NCBI GenBank assembly: GCA_029565415.1 | Contig: JAKQOH010000197.1 | Location: 1-64,000 of the forward strand | From: Candidatus Rifleibacteriota bacterium | Lineage (GTDB): Bacteria; Riflebacteria; Ozemobacteria; Ozemobacterales; Ozemobacteraceae | DNA: 64,000 nucleotides | Reading direction: 5' to 3' | Shown: positions 16,880 through 25,726 of the stretch, piece by piece | Numbering within the stretch: the first letter of the stretch is position 1 | How the letters are laid out: the number at the start of each line of letters is the position of its first letter | The notes under the pieces: model-generated | What the model was told of the DNA's origin: nothing | Seen by the model: the letters and a program-made list of their open reading frames with translations, nothing else | The model's database searches: none | Translations under genes and position numbers: made by a program

Positions 16880-17816
16880 AGCCGGGCATGGGATGAATCC
16901 GCAGACGATCCTCGTGGCGGGCGTCAGACCCGGCACCGGGGCAACCACCCTGGCGGCCCTTCTCTGGTCGCGCATCCGTTCCCGTGCCGCCTCGCTCGTT
17001 CTGCTTCGTCCCGAAGGGCTCCCCGACGCGTTCCGCGCGGCGCTCGAACTTGGCACCCCGGAACGGCAGCCTCTCGAAGGTCGCGACCAGGCTCGGATCA
17101 CCGAAGCCTGCTTCGGCTGCGGAAGCTGCGCGCTTCTCTGCCGGTTCGGCGCGATCAGGCGCACGTCGGCCCGGCCGGGCGCGTTCGCCGCTCACGTGAC
17201 GGAAAACGCGCCGACAGCATGGACCATCGATCCGCTTTCCTGCACCGGCTGCGGTGTCTGCGCGCGTTTCTGCCCCTCCGGGGCGATCGTCCTGCGTCAA
17301 CCCGTCATCGGCTCGCTCGAGATCATCCCCGGCACCTCGCGGAACGCCACGGCCGTTGCGGCGGCCCTCGAGCCCGGCCGCGAACACGACCTGAAAACCG
17401 CCCTGCGGCTGATCCGCGAAGGCCGCAGCCTGGCCTCGGCAGAACCGGGTTCGCCGGTCTTCGTCACGGGAGTTTCTGCCGCCGCTCCGATCTTCCCCGA
17501 TCTCTGCGCCGCGAGCAGTCGACTTGTTCTCGTGACCGCTCCGGGCCCCGGAGCCGCCCGGCATCTCGAAACGGCGCTCGTCCGCGCGCATGGGAGAACC
17601 GAAACGATCCGGGTCGCCATTTCCTTCATGGAACAGGACCCCGAAGCCGCCACGCACATCGAAACCGTTTGTCAGACGCGAGGCATCGATTTTCTGCGCG
17701 GGCTTCCGTATACGGAGTCTCTCCACGAGCGGCTGCGTGACGGTCGCCCTCTCGATGCCCTCCCCGCAGAGGATCCGGTCAGGACCGCCGCAGATACGAT
17801 CCTTTCGTTTCTATAA
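16872..17816 (+). CDS. MinD-superfamily ATPase-like protein with inserted ferredoxin domain (degenerate P-loop), copy 2
   Basis: A 314-residue paralogue of the preceding gene. The P-loop reads G-V-R-P-G-T-G-A-T-T (17-26), again with Ala (24) in place of the catalytic lysine. Ferredoxin clusters are C80-C83-C86-C90 and C124-C127-C130-C134. The start overlaps the end of copy 1 (ATGGGTGA), with GGAGG correctly spaced inside copy 1, so the two are co-translated and probably form a heterodimer (inference). The C-terminal half keeps the MinD-type fold (FVTGVSAAAP, LVLVTAPGPGAARHLETAL). The stop codon directly abuts the stop of the convergent membrane protein gene. Confidence 0.82.
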   Translation: MGEAGHGMNPQTILVAGVRPGTGATTLAALLWSRIRSRAASLVLLRPEGLPDAFRAALELGTPERQPLEGRDQARITEACFGCGSCALLCRFGAIRRTSARPGAFAAHVTENAPTAWTIDPLSCTGCGVCARFCPSGAIVLRQPVIGSLEIIPGTSRNATAVAAALEPGREHDLKTALRLIREGRSLASAEPGSPVFVTGVSAAAPIFPDLCAASSRLVLVTAPGPGAARHLETALVRAHGRTETIRVAISFMEQDPEAATHIETVCQTRGIDFLRGLPYTESLHERLRDGRPLDALPAEDPVRTAADTILSFL

Positions 17817-18558
17817 TCACTCGAATCCCATCATCCTTCCGATCTGGGCCCAGCCGACGATCATCGACTCCTGGACCAGGAAGGAAGCTCCGAGAAGAAT
17901 CGCGACCAGCAGCACGTAGCGGGTGTCGCGCATCTCGAGAATGCGGACGAACAGGATCGAACAGAGCGCGGAGCTGAAGAACACGAGGAGCAGGGCGAGA
18001 ACGAAGTCGGCATAGGGACCGAAGGCATTCTCGCAGAAGGGGATGTTTGCCCAGACATGCCGGAGAAGAGGCCAGGACCGGTAGACATTGACCATGCCCG
18101 GAGTTGCCACGAACAATCCCCAACTGAGCCTGTTGAGAAGGTGCTCCTTCTGGAGGAGAAAGGCATCTTGAACAAGCGTGGTCAGGGGCTGGGACTGGAG
18201 ATAGGCCTCGTATTTGTCGTAATCCGACAGGTCGGGGCGGGGGCCGTCGACGGCCCGCTCCATATCGAGGTTGCGGCCGTGGCGATCCCGCTCCGGATGC
18301 GGAGGGTGGCCGACTCGGGCCGCATGGGCCGATTCGAGTCCGACGGTCTCGATCGCCCCCCCCGCTGTAGGGGAGCTTTTCGCCGTTGTGCTCCGCAGCC
18401 GAGGGGTCCGCCGGCGTTCCGGGTGGTCTGGAAGCAGCCGGATCTTCGCCAGGCATCAGCCGAACGACCTTTCGCGGCTCATCATCGTGCGCAGCCACGG
18501 GATCCTCCTCATTTCCGGCAGTCCGGCCTTCGGCCAAACGAACTGGGACGCATTCCAT
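17817..18558 (-). CDS. Membrane protein gene interrupted by a frameshift at a G8 tract
   Basis: The 3' part is an intact 148-codon frame (17817-18263) encoding a soluble stretch (DLSDYDKYEAYLQ) and then two or three C-terminal hydrophobic helices (FVLALLLVFFSSALCSILFV, YVLLVAILLGASFLV). Upstream, protein-like sequence (EEDPVAAHDDEPRKVVRL, PSAAEHNGEKLPYSGG) continues in another frame from an ATG at 18558. The two frames meet at eight consecutive G residues (18356-18363, coding strand). With seven G the whole would read as one 246-residue protein. This may be phase variation, a recent mutation, programmed slippage or a sequencing error. The family is not recognised. A promoter candidate lies just upstream (18581-18610). 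Confidence 0.6.
18356..18363 (-). repeat. G8 homopolymer at the frame junction
   Basis: Eight C on the plus strand (eight G on the coding strand) exactly where two protein-like frames of the membrane protein gene meet. Homopolymers of this length are prone to slippage and to sequencing error. Confidence 0.7.
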
Positions 18559-18580
18559 GCCGAGGCATCCGGATGATTCG

Positions 18581-18610
18581 AGTATACTCGTTCCCAGACT
18601 CGTTTACAAT
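18581..18610 (-). promoter_or_regulatory. Promoter candidate of the frameshifted membrane protein gene
   Basis: On the minus strand TTGTAA (18605-18610) and TATACT (18581-18586) are separated by 18 bp. The -10 box lies 22 bp before the ATG at 18558. Confidence 0.5.
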
Positions 18611-18614
18611 CCGT

Positions 18615-19166
18615 TCACCGCTGAGGTGGAACACGAGACGCTTCAGATGACAGCTTCATCGTAATACCGGAAGAAATAATATCACTCGGAAGGGTATCGA
18701 CCACAGCCCGACCGGCCGCGATCCAGTCCCGGGTACCGCCCGGATAATCGATCAGATTGAGGTATCCTTCGGCGCTGAGGCGCGGCTTCAGGAGCCGGCG
18801 GCAGCCGCAGGCACACCCGTCATACAGCACGACCATCGCCTGTTTCGACGGCAGCCTGGCCAGGATGGCCGACGCGTCGCCGTCGATATCCGCGACGAGG
18901 GCCCCCGGAATCCGCGGTCCGGCCAGACAGGCGGAGTTCCGGCAGTCGACGAGAAACAGCGGCGCGCCGGCCGTCATCAGGGCGACAAGGGTGGACGCGC
19001 TGATCGCCGGCTCACTCGCCACGTAGGAAGGGTGGAGGAACGAGTCGGTCGCGATCGTCATGGTCGTGGTGCAAACGCCCTCGCACCCGTCGGCACAGGC
19101 CGAAACCGCCGGAGGAATCAGGCACGCGATGACGGCGATCACCGCCACGAGCAGCCGCCGGCCCAT
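18615..19166 (-). CDS. Rhodanese-like exported lipoprotein
   Basis: A 183-residue protein. A signal peptide ends in a lipobox-like VSAC, making Cys24 a likely lipidated residue. The mature N-terminus is Cys-rich (CADGCEGVC). A rhodanese fold follows: LFLVDCRNSACLAGPRIPGALV, then the active-site loop VVLYDGCACGCRR with a CxxxxR-type arrangement, and a C-terminal DYPGGTRDWIAAG. Rhodaneses handle sulfane sulfur or thiol transfer; extra cysteines in and around the loop are unusual. The ATG overlaps the TGA of the upstream permease gene, placing it as the last gene of the ABC transporter operon. Confidence 0.82.
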   Translation of the reverse strand: MGRRLLVAVIAVIACLIPPAVSACADGCEGVCTTTMTIATDSFLHPSYVASEPAISASTLVALMTAGAPLFLVDCRNSACLAGPRIPGALVADIDGDASAILARLPSKQAMVVLYDGCACGCRRLLKPRLSAEGYLNLIDYPGGTRDWIAAGRAVVDTLPSDIISSGITMKLSSEASRVPPQR

Positions 19167-20407
19167 CAGATCGTCCTCAGGGCGTCGGCGGGCCGGGAGC
19201 GGCGCAGCAAGAGTGCCGCGACAAAGCCAATCAGGCCGCTTCCGACGAGAGCGAAGACGATGCCGCGCAGAACCAGGCAGCTTCCATCCAGGAGGGGCAC
19301 CGGAAGCCCGACCGTTCCGAGCACCCGCACACCGACCGCCAGGGCGAGGCCGACCCCGAGAGCCGCGCCGGCCAGGGCACCAAAAAATGCCGGGATCATC
19401 GTTTCCCAGACGAGCTGGGCCCCGAGCACTCTCCCCGACCAGCCCACCGCGCGCAGGATGCCGAACTCCCGACGCCGCTCCACCAGAGCCCCGAACTGGG
19501 TCTTGAGGCCGAACGCGACGGCCGCGAGGTAGAGCAGCCCCGAGACGATCCCGGCGGCGCGCTCGTTGAGCCCGACCACCTTCGCCGCAGGCCGGAAACA
19601 GTTGTAGCTCGTGATCACTCCGCCAGTGAGACGCTTGACGGCCTCCATCGCCTCTTCCTGTCGGCGTGCCGAATCGACCTCGACGAGGAAGAGCCCCGTC
19701 CGTCCGCCGAGAGGCTCGGACAGACGGGAAGCCAGCACGCCCTCGGCATCGGTCCAGGTGAGATACACATCCGCCCGCGACGGCCGGATGCCGGTGTTGA
19801 CGATTCCCGTCACAGGGAAGGTGCGTTCCCCGATCGTGATGCGGTCCCCGACCCGGTATTCCTGCACCGAAGCATACCCGTCATCCAGCATGGCACCCGG
19901 GCCTTCCGGCCCGGTCGCTTCGCCGAGGAACACGCCCGCTATCACGTCCGACGGTGCGCAGCAGGTGCGGGAAACCGCCATCGGCCGGCTCAGATCGATG
20001 CCGCCGAGGGTGAACAGATGCGGGCCGCGCGGGCTCTTCATGCGGAACTGAAGAACCGGAACGACCTCCGCAACGCCCGGACAACGGCGAAGCTCGTCGG
20101 CCAGGCCCTGCGGCAGAAGGCAGGTCAGAACCGTGCCGACGACGAATCCTTCATCCGCATGCGTGATGCGCGGCAGGGTTGCCGGAGGAGTCGCAACGCC
20201 CCTCACGGGCAGCGGCGAAAAGGCGACGAAATACCCGCCGACCCGTCGGAGCACCGCTTCCTCGGCCGCGTGCTCGGCCCGGAACAGCAGCGAGAAGCCG
20301 ACGAACGAGGCGACGGCGAGCAGGAACCCCAGACCCACCGCGATGGCTCGCCCCGGCCGGCGGCGCTGTTCCCGCCAGGCGATCCGCATCGGCTCGAGCG
20401 CCTTCAT
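19166..20407 (-). CDS. ABC transporter permease, MacB/FtsX type (second permease)
   Basis: A 413-residue permease: one N-terminal transmembrane helix (about 20-42), a large extracytoplasmic domain, and three C-terminal helices with the FtsX-type motif RRREFGILRAVGWSGRVLGAQL. The extracytoplasmic domain carries a CCAPSDVI motif, similar to CSPSDII in the other permease of the operon. It overlaps the ATPase gene (ATGA) upstream and the rhodanese gene downstream. Complexes of this class usually act on periplasmic substrates or lipoproteins rather than conducting classical import. Confidence 0.88.
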   Translation of the reverse strand: MKALEPMRIAWREQRRRPGRAIAVGLGFLLAVASFVGFSLLFRAEHAAEEAVLRRVGGYFVAFSPLPVRGVATPPATLPRITHADEGFVVGTVLTCLLPQGLADELRRCPGVAEVVPVLQFRMKSPRGPHLFTLGGIDLSRPMAVSRTCCAPSDVIAGVFLGEATGPEGPGAMLDDGYASVQEYRVGDRITIGERTFPVTGIVNTGIRPSRADVYLTWTDAEGVLASRLSEPLGGRTGLFLVEVDSARRQEEAMEAVKRLTGGVITSYNCFRPAAKVVGLNERAAGIVSGLLYLAAVAFGLKTQFGALVERRREFGILRAVGWSGRVLGAQLVWETMIPAFFGALAGAALGVGLALAVGVRVLGTVGLPVPLLDGSCLVLRGIVFALVGSGLIGFVAALLLRRSRPADALRTI

Positions 20408-21093
20408 CCGGCGGGTTCCAGGATGCCGTCACGCAGCCGGAGAACGCGGTCTCCGGTGGCAACGGGATACGTGCCGTGAGTCACGACGAGCAGGGCGGCG
20501 CCGCGATCGGCCACGGCCGCTTTCAGATGCGCGATGATCTCGGCACCCGTCTCGGGATCGACATCCCCGGTCGGCTCGTCGGCGAGAATCAGCTTCGGCT
20601 CGTTGACAAGGGTGCGAGCCACGGCGACACGCTGCTGCTGCCCCACGCTCAATTCGGCAGGCAGATTCTCGATTCTGTCGCCGATCCCCAGCCGTTCGAG
20701 CCATCGGATCGCGCGTTCCCGGCGTTCGGCCGGCCCGAGCTCCCCATGCATCAGAGCCGCTTCGACGTTCTCGACAGCGCTCCAGGAGGGCAGCAGATTG
20801 AAGTTCTGGAAAATGATCCCGACGGTTTCGCGACGGAGCTCAGCCAGCCGGTCCTGGGAAACGGCCGCCGTGTCGGTGCCGCAGACGTCGATGCGGCCGG
20901 CATCGGGAATGTCGAGGCCACCGAGCAGGGAGAGCAGCGTGGATTTGCCGGTGCCGCTGCGGCCCGTGATGACGAGGGTCTCCCCGGCATCGAGCCGCAG
21001 CGAAACGTCCCGCAGCACCGGAATCTCCCGCCCGGACCGCCAGAAACTCTTTCGGATGCTCACCGCATCGAGCATTGCGGTTCGTTCGGTCAT
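20404..21093 (-). CDS. ABC transporter ATP-binding protein (MacB/LolD type)
   Basis: A 229-residue ATPase: Walker A GRSGTGKST, Q-loop around IIFQNFNLLPSWSAVEN, signature LSVGQQQR, Walker B LILADEPTGD, and H-loop VVTHGTYPVA. The sequence is of the LolD/MacB class that pairs with FtsX-like permeases, here the two flanking genes. The start MTERTAM was chosen because AAAGGA is well spaced; the MID start 9 nt upstream is too close to it. Translationally coupled to the downstream permease. Confidence 0.93.
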   Translation of the reverse strand: MTERTAMLDAVSIRKSFWRSGREIPVLRDVSLRLDAGETLVITGRSGTGKSTLLSLLGGLDIPDAGRIDVCGTDTAAVSQDRLAELRRETVGIIFQNFNLLPSWSAVENVEAALMHGELGPAERRERAIRWLERLGIGDRIENLPAELSVGQQQRVAVARTLVNEPKLILADEPTGDVDPETGAEIIAHLKAAVADRGAALLVVTHGTYPVATGDRVLRLRDGILEPAG

Positions 21094-21106
21094 GTCGATC
21101 ATCCTT

Positions 21107-22438
21107 TCAATACTGCCGCAGTTGTCGGGCAGGCAGCTCGCGCACGGCACTCCGGCCAGCCGCGGCACCGGCCGCGATGCCGCCCACCACGGCCAGGAGC
21201 GCCCCGGTCATCGCCAGGAGGGGGAGCATCAGCGGATCCAGGCGGGCGGGCACGCCGGTCCAGTATTCCAGCGAGACGAACGGCAGAACGACGGCCGCGA
21301 CGGCAGCCCCAACCACCCCGCCGACCGCGCCCGGCAGGAGCGCCTCGAGGGTCATCAGCCGGTGGATCGATCGGCGCGACCAGCCGATCGCCCGCAGGAT
21401 TCCCAGCTCCCGGCGGCGTTCGCGGATCGCCGCAAGCTGGGTTTTCAGCCCGAACGCGGCTGCCAGAAGCGCAAGCAGAACAGCCGCCGCGTAGATCACG
21501 CCCCGGCTCAGCCCGAGAACCTCGGCCGCCGGCTCGTAACAGGCGAACGACGAGATGAGGCCCGTCTGGACGATCTGCCGCATCCGGGCCATCGCGGCAT
21601 CCTGGACCTCGGCCTGCGCCACCTCGACCAGGAGCACGTTCATCTCCTGGAACAGCGGCGAGCGGAGCCGGCGACTGATCACCTTTTCGGCATCCGAAAA
21701 CGTCAGCAGTACGTCGGCTTTCGCCGGCCTCACGCCGGGCGCGACGACGCCGATCACGATGAACGGCCAGCCCGAAATCGTCACCGCCGATCCGAGCCGC
21801 AGCCCTCGAGCCGCAGCATACCCCTGCTCGACCAGGGCAAGGCCGGTGTCATTCGGGTGAAGAAAAGCACCTTCTATTATATCGCTTGGACTACAAACAG
21901 CGGGCGGCACCGCAACCGTATCCGCCGGATCGAATCCGCCGACGGTGAAGCGGTGGCCGTCCTGCGGATCGCGGCACCGGAACATCAGATACGGGGAAAC
22001 ACCCCGGAACAGGCCGGGTTCGCGGCGCGCCTGCTCGAGAATCCCGAACGGAAGCAGCTTCGTCTCGACCTGCTGCGCGACGAACGCCTCGTTGGCGAGA
22101 TCGAGCGGCTTTTTGTTGCAGCCCGTGCACACCTTGCACTTTTCCTCGCACCGGGGAGGCCGGGTCCCCGAGGCGAGCATCGCGAGCTCTGCCGTCGTGA
22201 GAGAGGCGACTTCGGCGCAGGCGGGGGAGTAGACGATGAAGTGCGTGCCGGTGGAGCCGAGAATGCCGCTCTGGATGTTCCGGGAAAACACGAGGGCGGC
22301 AAGGAGCAGAACACCCATCCCGACGGCGATCGCATACCCGCTCGCGCAAGCGGCGAACCGCCACGGCCTCCGGCGCGCTTCACGCCCGGCAGCCGCGGCC
22401 AGATCGCGCCATGCTGCCGATGCTGCCACGTGCTTCAC
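21107..22438 (-). CDS. ABC transporter permease, MacB/FtsX type, with cysteine-rich periplasmic segment (first permease)
   Basis: About 443 residues from the GTG at 22438. The topology matches its paralogue two genes downstream: an N-terminal helix, an extracytoplasmic domain and three C-terminal helices with RERRRELGILRAIGWSRRSI. The extracytoplasmic domain has a compact cysteine cluster C97-C101-C104-C107 (RCEEKCKVCTGC), another Cys in YSPAC, and the CSPSDII motif, suggesting metal or thiol binding. The GTG start follows AAGGA and aligns with the N-terminus of the paralogue; an ATG at 22498 with GAGG upstream is an alternative. A minus-strand TATACT (22455-22460) may be the -10 box. First gene of the operon. 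Confidence 0.85.
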   Translation of the reverse strand: MKHVAASAAWRDLAAAAGREARRRPWRFAACASGYAIAVGMGVLLLAALVFSRNIQSGILGSTGTHFIVYSPACAEVASLTTAELAMLASGTRPPRCEEKCKVCTGCNKKPLDLANEAFVAQQVETKLLPFGILEQARREPGLFRGVSPYLMFRCRDPQDGHRFTVGGFDPADTVAVPPAVCSPSDIIEGAFLHPNDTGLALVEQGYAAARGLRLGSAVTISGWPFIVIGVVAPGVRPAKADVLLTFSDAEKVISRRLRSPLFQEMNVLLVEVAQAEVQDAAMARMRQIVQTGLISSFACYEPAAEVLGLSRGVIYAAAVLLALLAAAFGLKTQLAAIRERRRELGILRAIGWSRRSIHRLMTLEALLPGAVGGVVGAAVAAVVLPFVSLEYWTGVPARLDPLMLPLLAMTGALLAVVGGIAAGAAAGRSAVRELPARQLRQY

Positions 22439-22557
22439 AGTTCCTTCTTCTGCCAGTATACCGCATCGGACGGTCGGAAGTCTCCTCCCGGCCCCCATCG
22501 AAAGCCCTCGGATCATCCGTGCTCATCTGCAGATAAGCATCCCCTCCCGGTGCAGAA

Positions 22558-24594
22558 TCACTGGTAGAACCAGTAGGCGCAGGAAAGCCGCTCGCCCGCG
22601 ATCAGAAGACGTGTTTCGGAGCCCGTGACAAGAGCCCCGGGAACCGTCACGGCAACCTCGCGGAACGATCCATCGGCAGGTTTGAATCCGGCACGCACGG
22701 GGGGAAGCGGGGTTCCGTTCGCCGACACGGCGAGCATGGTGCCGGTCGGAGTGCGGATTTCCCGCCTGGCCGGCCCGGTCGCGTGCAGCGATTCGATCCG
22801 GGCCGAGGCAGCCAGACGCAGGATGATCAGCAGCTCTTTTCCAGGTGTGGTGGAAACACGGAACTCTTCCCAGCCGGTCAGGAAGCGGCCGACCTCGCAA
22901 ATCGGCCGGTCGACAGCCTCGGCCGTCACCGCGAAGGGGAGGGTCAGGATTCCGGGATACCGATCCGAAGCTTGATACGCATGGGTGATCTCGTCATGGG
23001 CATACCCGACATCGAGGCGGTCACACAGGCTCATCGAGGCAGGCGCATGCCCCTCGCGAGGCTCCCGGGCATCATCGAAGGGACGCCAGTCGACGCGGCA
23101 GAGACGAGGCACCGGCCGGCCGGGAGATTCGAGCGGAAGCGGCAGATCGACCGCCGGCCCCTCGAGCCGCTCGATCCAGCGCCCGTCCTCTCCTCCGGAC
23201 AGGATCAACAGCGGAAACCGTTGCTCCGGACGATGCTTGAGATACTCGAGCGTTTCGGCCGTGTCGACGGGAATATCTCGCGTGAAGATCCCCGCCAGGG
23301 TGACCGGAACGAGGTTGTCGAGCCAGGCGGCATAGTGATACTCGTCGTAGAGGCCGATGCGCGTCCCCTGAGGAACGCCCGCAGAGATGGCCCGACAGAA
23401 ACGCCTCTCCTCCTCCATGCGGCGGCACTGCTCGGCATACACGGGGAGGAAACCCGCCACGCCCGCCGCCTGCCAGACCAGCAACACCCCCGTCAGCACA
23501 GGAGCGAGACGGGGCAGGCCAAGACGGCCGGCCAGTTCGCAGGCGCCGATCATTTGATAGAGATAGATATAGGGAACGATCCACCCGAGATACCGGTCAT
23601 ACGCGGCCCCCTGCCAGCCACCGACCACGATGAGGAGAAGCTGGACCGCCATGCATCCGGCGAACCAGATCTCGACGTCCCGGCTATCCCGGTCATCACG
23701 GGATTTCAGGCAGAGGCCGCAGATCAGCAGCAGTCCCCCGAGGACCGGCGGCCAGAGCCAGCCCCGCCAGCCGCTTCCGACACCGATGCCGAACACCAGC
23801 TCCGAGACGAACCGCACGGCGTGCGCGGCGATCGCGGAAGCCGCCGGCAGGGGGGGCAGGAGATACAATCCCTTCCCCGTCAGGGAGTCGAACAACGCGT
23901 GGCCGGTCACGGCAAGATTGATCCCGACGACGGCTGTGACGCCCAGGAGCCCGGCGATTCCTGCACCCACCGGTCCCCAGCCGGTTTCTCGGCCGCGACA
24001 TCTCGCGACGATGGAGAGACCGAGCCACGCCAGCGCGAGCAGAATTCCCTCGGGACGCGCCAGTGCTGCAAGGAAGAGAATGGCCCCCAGCGACACATGG
24101 CGCCGCTCGAGGGCTGCCGCGCATGCAGCAGAGGCGAGAGCCATGAACAGGGGCATATCCGTCTGTCCCAACGCCGTGAAGGCGACATAGCCGCTGGAGG
24201 CCACGAGGAAGAGCGCCACAGGCGAGGCCTGGGGATGGATGAGACAGGTTGAGCGATGAAATGTGAACAGGAACGCGAGATACAGAGCCACGCCGGCACC
24301 TGCCGCAACCGTCGTCAACCCGTCCTGCGATACGCCGGACCAGGCAGCGAGAGCCAGCAGGAACAGATACAGATGGCTGGTGCAGCCCGTCGACGCCCCT
24401 TCGACCCCGCCCAGCGTGAACGCCCGCCCCTCGGCGAAGGAGCGGGCATACGCATGGTACACGACCGTGTCCGCCTGGCAGGAAGCGGCCGCCGAAGCAT
24501 CGCCGTGGAGGAGCGAGGCTCCGAGGAAGAGACAGATGATCAGGGTGACGGCAGCCACAGCGGCTGCGCGCCAGGCACGATCGGGAAGGGGCAT
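22558..24594 (-). CDS. Polytopic glycosyltransferase-like membrane protein
   Basis: A 678-residue protein with about ten transmembrane helices in the first 480 residues and a soluble C-terminal domain (from about residue 490). A loop aspartate after helix 1 (CQADTVVYHAYARSFAEGR), the GQTDMPLFMALAS loop and the GWQGAAYDRYLGWIVPY segment resemble lipid-linked-sugar-dependent glycosyltransferases of the GT-C fold, but no named family is certain. The start has TAGGAGG 6 nt upstream. It lies 10 nt after a membrane protein gene and is the last gene of the long minus-strand run. AT-rich codon patch at 23551-23575. Confidence 0.78.
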   Translation of the reverse strand: MPLPDRAWRAAAVAAVTLIICLFLGASLLHGDASAAASCQADTVVYHAYARSFAEGRAFTLGGVEGASTGCTSHLYLFLLALAAWSGVSQDGLTTVAAGAGVALYLAFLFTFHRSTCLIHPQASPVALFLVASSGYVAFTALGQTDMPLFMALASAACAAALERRHVSLGAILFLAALARPEGILLALAWLGLSIVARCRGRETGWGPVGAGIAGLLGVTAVVGINLAVTGHALFDSLTGKGLYLLPPLPAASAIAAHAVRFVSELVFGIGVGSGWRGWLWPPVLGGLLLICGLCLKSRDDRDSRDVEIWFAGCMAVQLLLIVVGGWQGAAYDRYLGWIVPYIYLYQMIGACELAGRLGLPRLAPVLTGVLLVWQAAGVAGFLPVYAEQCRRMEEERRFCRAISAGVPQGTRIGLYDEYHYAAWLDNLVPVTLAGIFTRDIPVDTAETLEYLKHRPEQRFPLLILSGGEDGRWIERLEGPAVDLPLPLESPGRPVPRLCRVDWRPFDDAREPREGHAPASMSLCDRLDVGYAHDEITHAYQASDRYPGILTLPFAVTAEAVDRPICEVGRFLTGWEEFRVSTTPGKELLIILRLAASARIESLHATGPARREIRTPTGTMLAVSANGTPLPPVRAGFKPADGSFREVAVTVPGALVTGSETRLLIAGERLSCAYWFYQ

Positions 24595-24604
24595 CGCAAG
24601 CCTC

Positions 24605-25693
24605 CTAGCGGATACGGAGGGCGTCGAGATAGCCCGCCCCACAGACGCAGCACACCGTCGGCCCCGGCAACGACCGGGGCATCCCGCAGATCGAACAGAC
24701 CAGATACTCATCCCGCCACCAACTCCAGACTCCCGGAGCTGCCTGCAAGGCCCGGCACCGGTCATGCAGCCACTCGAGAATCTTCGGGCAAGCCGCAATG
24801 GCATGCCCTGGGGGGAACGACGCCGACACGCTATCGCGCGTGGTCGGCACCACAAAGGTTTTCCGGTCCCGTTCCAGCAGGCCGATGGCCAAGGAAAGAT
24901 TATCCTGAGACGAAAAATACTTCTCCGGATGGATCAGGCGGATTTTCACGGGTACCCCACCGAGTTCACGGACCCGCACCCCTGCCTGGGACAGAAAAAC
25001 CTCTTCGGTCCGCTTTGCAACGGTGAACAGGGCAACCAGGGCCGGGCATCCCTCCGAGATCGCCGGTTCGACGGAGGAGTGCCACCGTTCATGTCGCTCG
25101 GCGGCGCGATGAGACAGGTCGAGGAGGGCCGTCAACTCTTCCGCCGCCGACAAACCGGCAGGCGCGGCGAACGCGGCCTCCGCCCCCAACACCATCGCGA
25201 TCCCGAGACACACACCGATCCCGCGTTTGCTGGCATGACGATGACGGAAGAACGACCAAGCGGCCGAAACGCCGACGAGCAACAGGAGGAGCCAGAACGC
25301 CCCCCGATCGAGCTGTTCGTACAAGCTCAACTCCGGCCGTTCATACTGTCGGTGAACCAGAAACAGGGCGATGCCGGCCAACAGGAATTTGAGCCGTTCC
25401 CGGCCCGTAACTCCCGTGGGAAAGCCGTCCGGATGCGTTGCTGCGGCCTGTACTGCCCAGGAGCGGTTGACGAGAACCAGCAGCGTCAGATGCACCGCCA
25501 GTATGCCCAGGAAGCCGGCGGTGAACGCCGTTTCATGACGTCCCGACACGCCGTCGAAATCGAGGGTGAGCGAGAGGATCGGCAGGATGGCGAAGGCGGC
25601 CAGGTGCGGCAGCATCGCCGGCGAACGGCGCCGCAGCACCTGCAACGCCAGGATGAAACACAGGTACCCGAACGTCAGGCTGAAGGTGTCCAT
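24605..25693 (-). CDS. Membrane protein with C-terminal zinc-ribbon-like motif, function unknown
   Basis: A 362-residue protein. Four or five hydrophobic helices (about 3-20, 28-45, 57-77, 100-115, 130-150, with another near 165-180) precede a soluble domain. At the C-terminus CSICG (333-337) and CCVCG (348-352) form a zinc-ribbon-like or rubredoxin-like knuckle. I recognise no family. GGAGCGGG precedes the start. It lies between the protein methyltransferase gene (33 nt) and the glycosyltransferase-like gene (10 nt) and is probably co-transcribed with them. Confidence 0.7.
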   Translation of the reverse strand: MDTFSLTFGYLCFILALQVLRRRSPAMLPHLAAFAILPILSLTLDFDGVSGRHETAFTAGFLGILAVHLTLLVLVNRSWAVQAAATHPDGFPTGVTGRERLKFLLAGIALFLVHRQYERPELSLYEQLDRGAFWLLLLLVGVSAAWSFFRHRHASKRGIGVCLGIAMVLGAEAAFAAPAGLSAAEELTALLDLSHRAAERHERWHSSVEPAISEGCPALVALFTVAKRTEEVFLSQAGVRVRELGGVPVKIRLIHPEKYFSSQDNLSLAIGLLERDRKTFVVPTTRDSVSASFPPGHAIAACPKILEWLHDRCRALQAAPGVWSWWRDEYLVCSICGMPRSLPGPTVCCVCGAGYLDALRIR

Positions 25694-25726
25694 GTCCCGC
25701 TCCTTCCCGTTTCGATCGCGGCCCGC

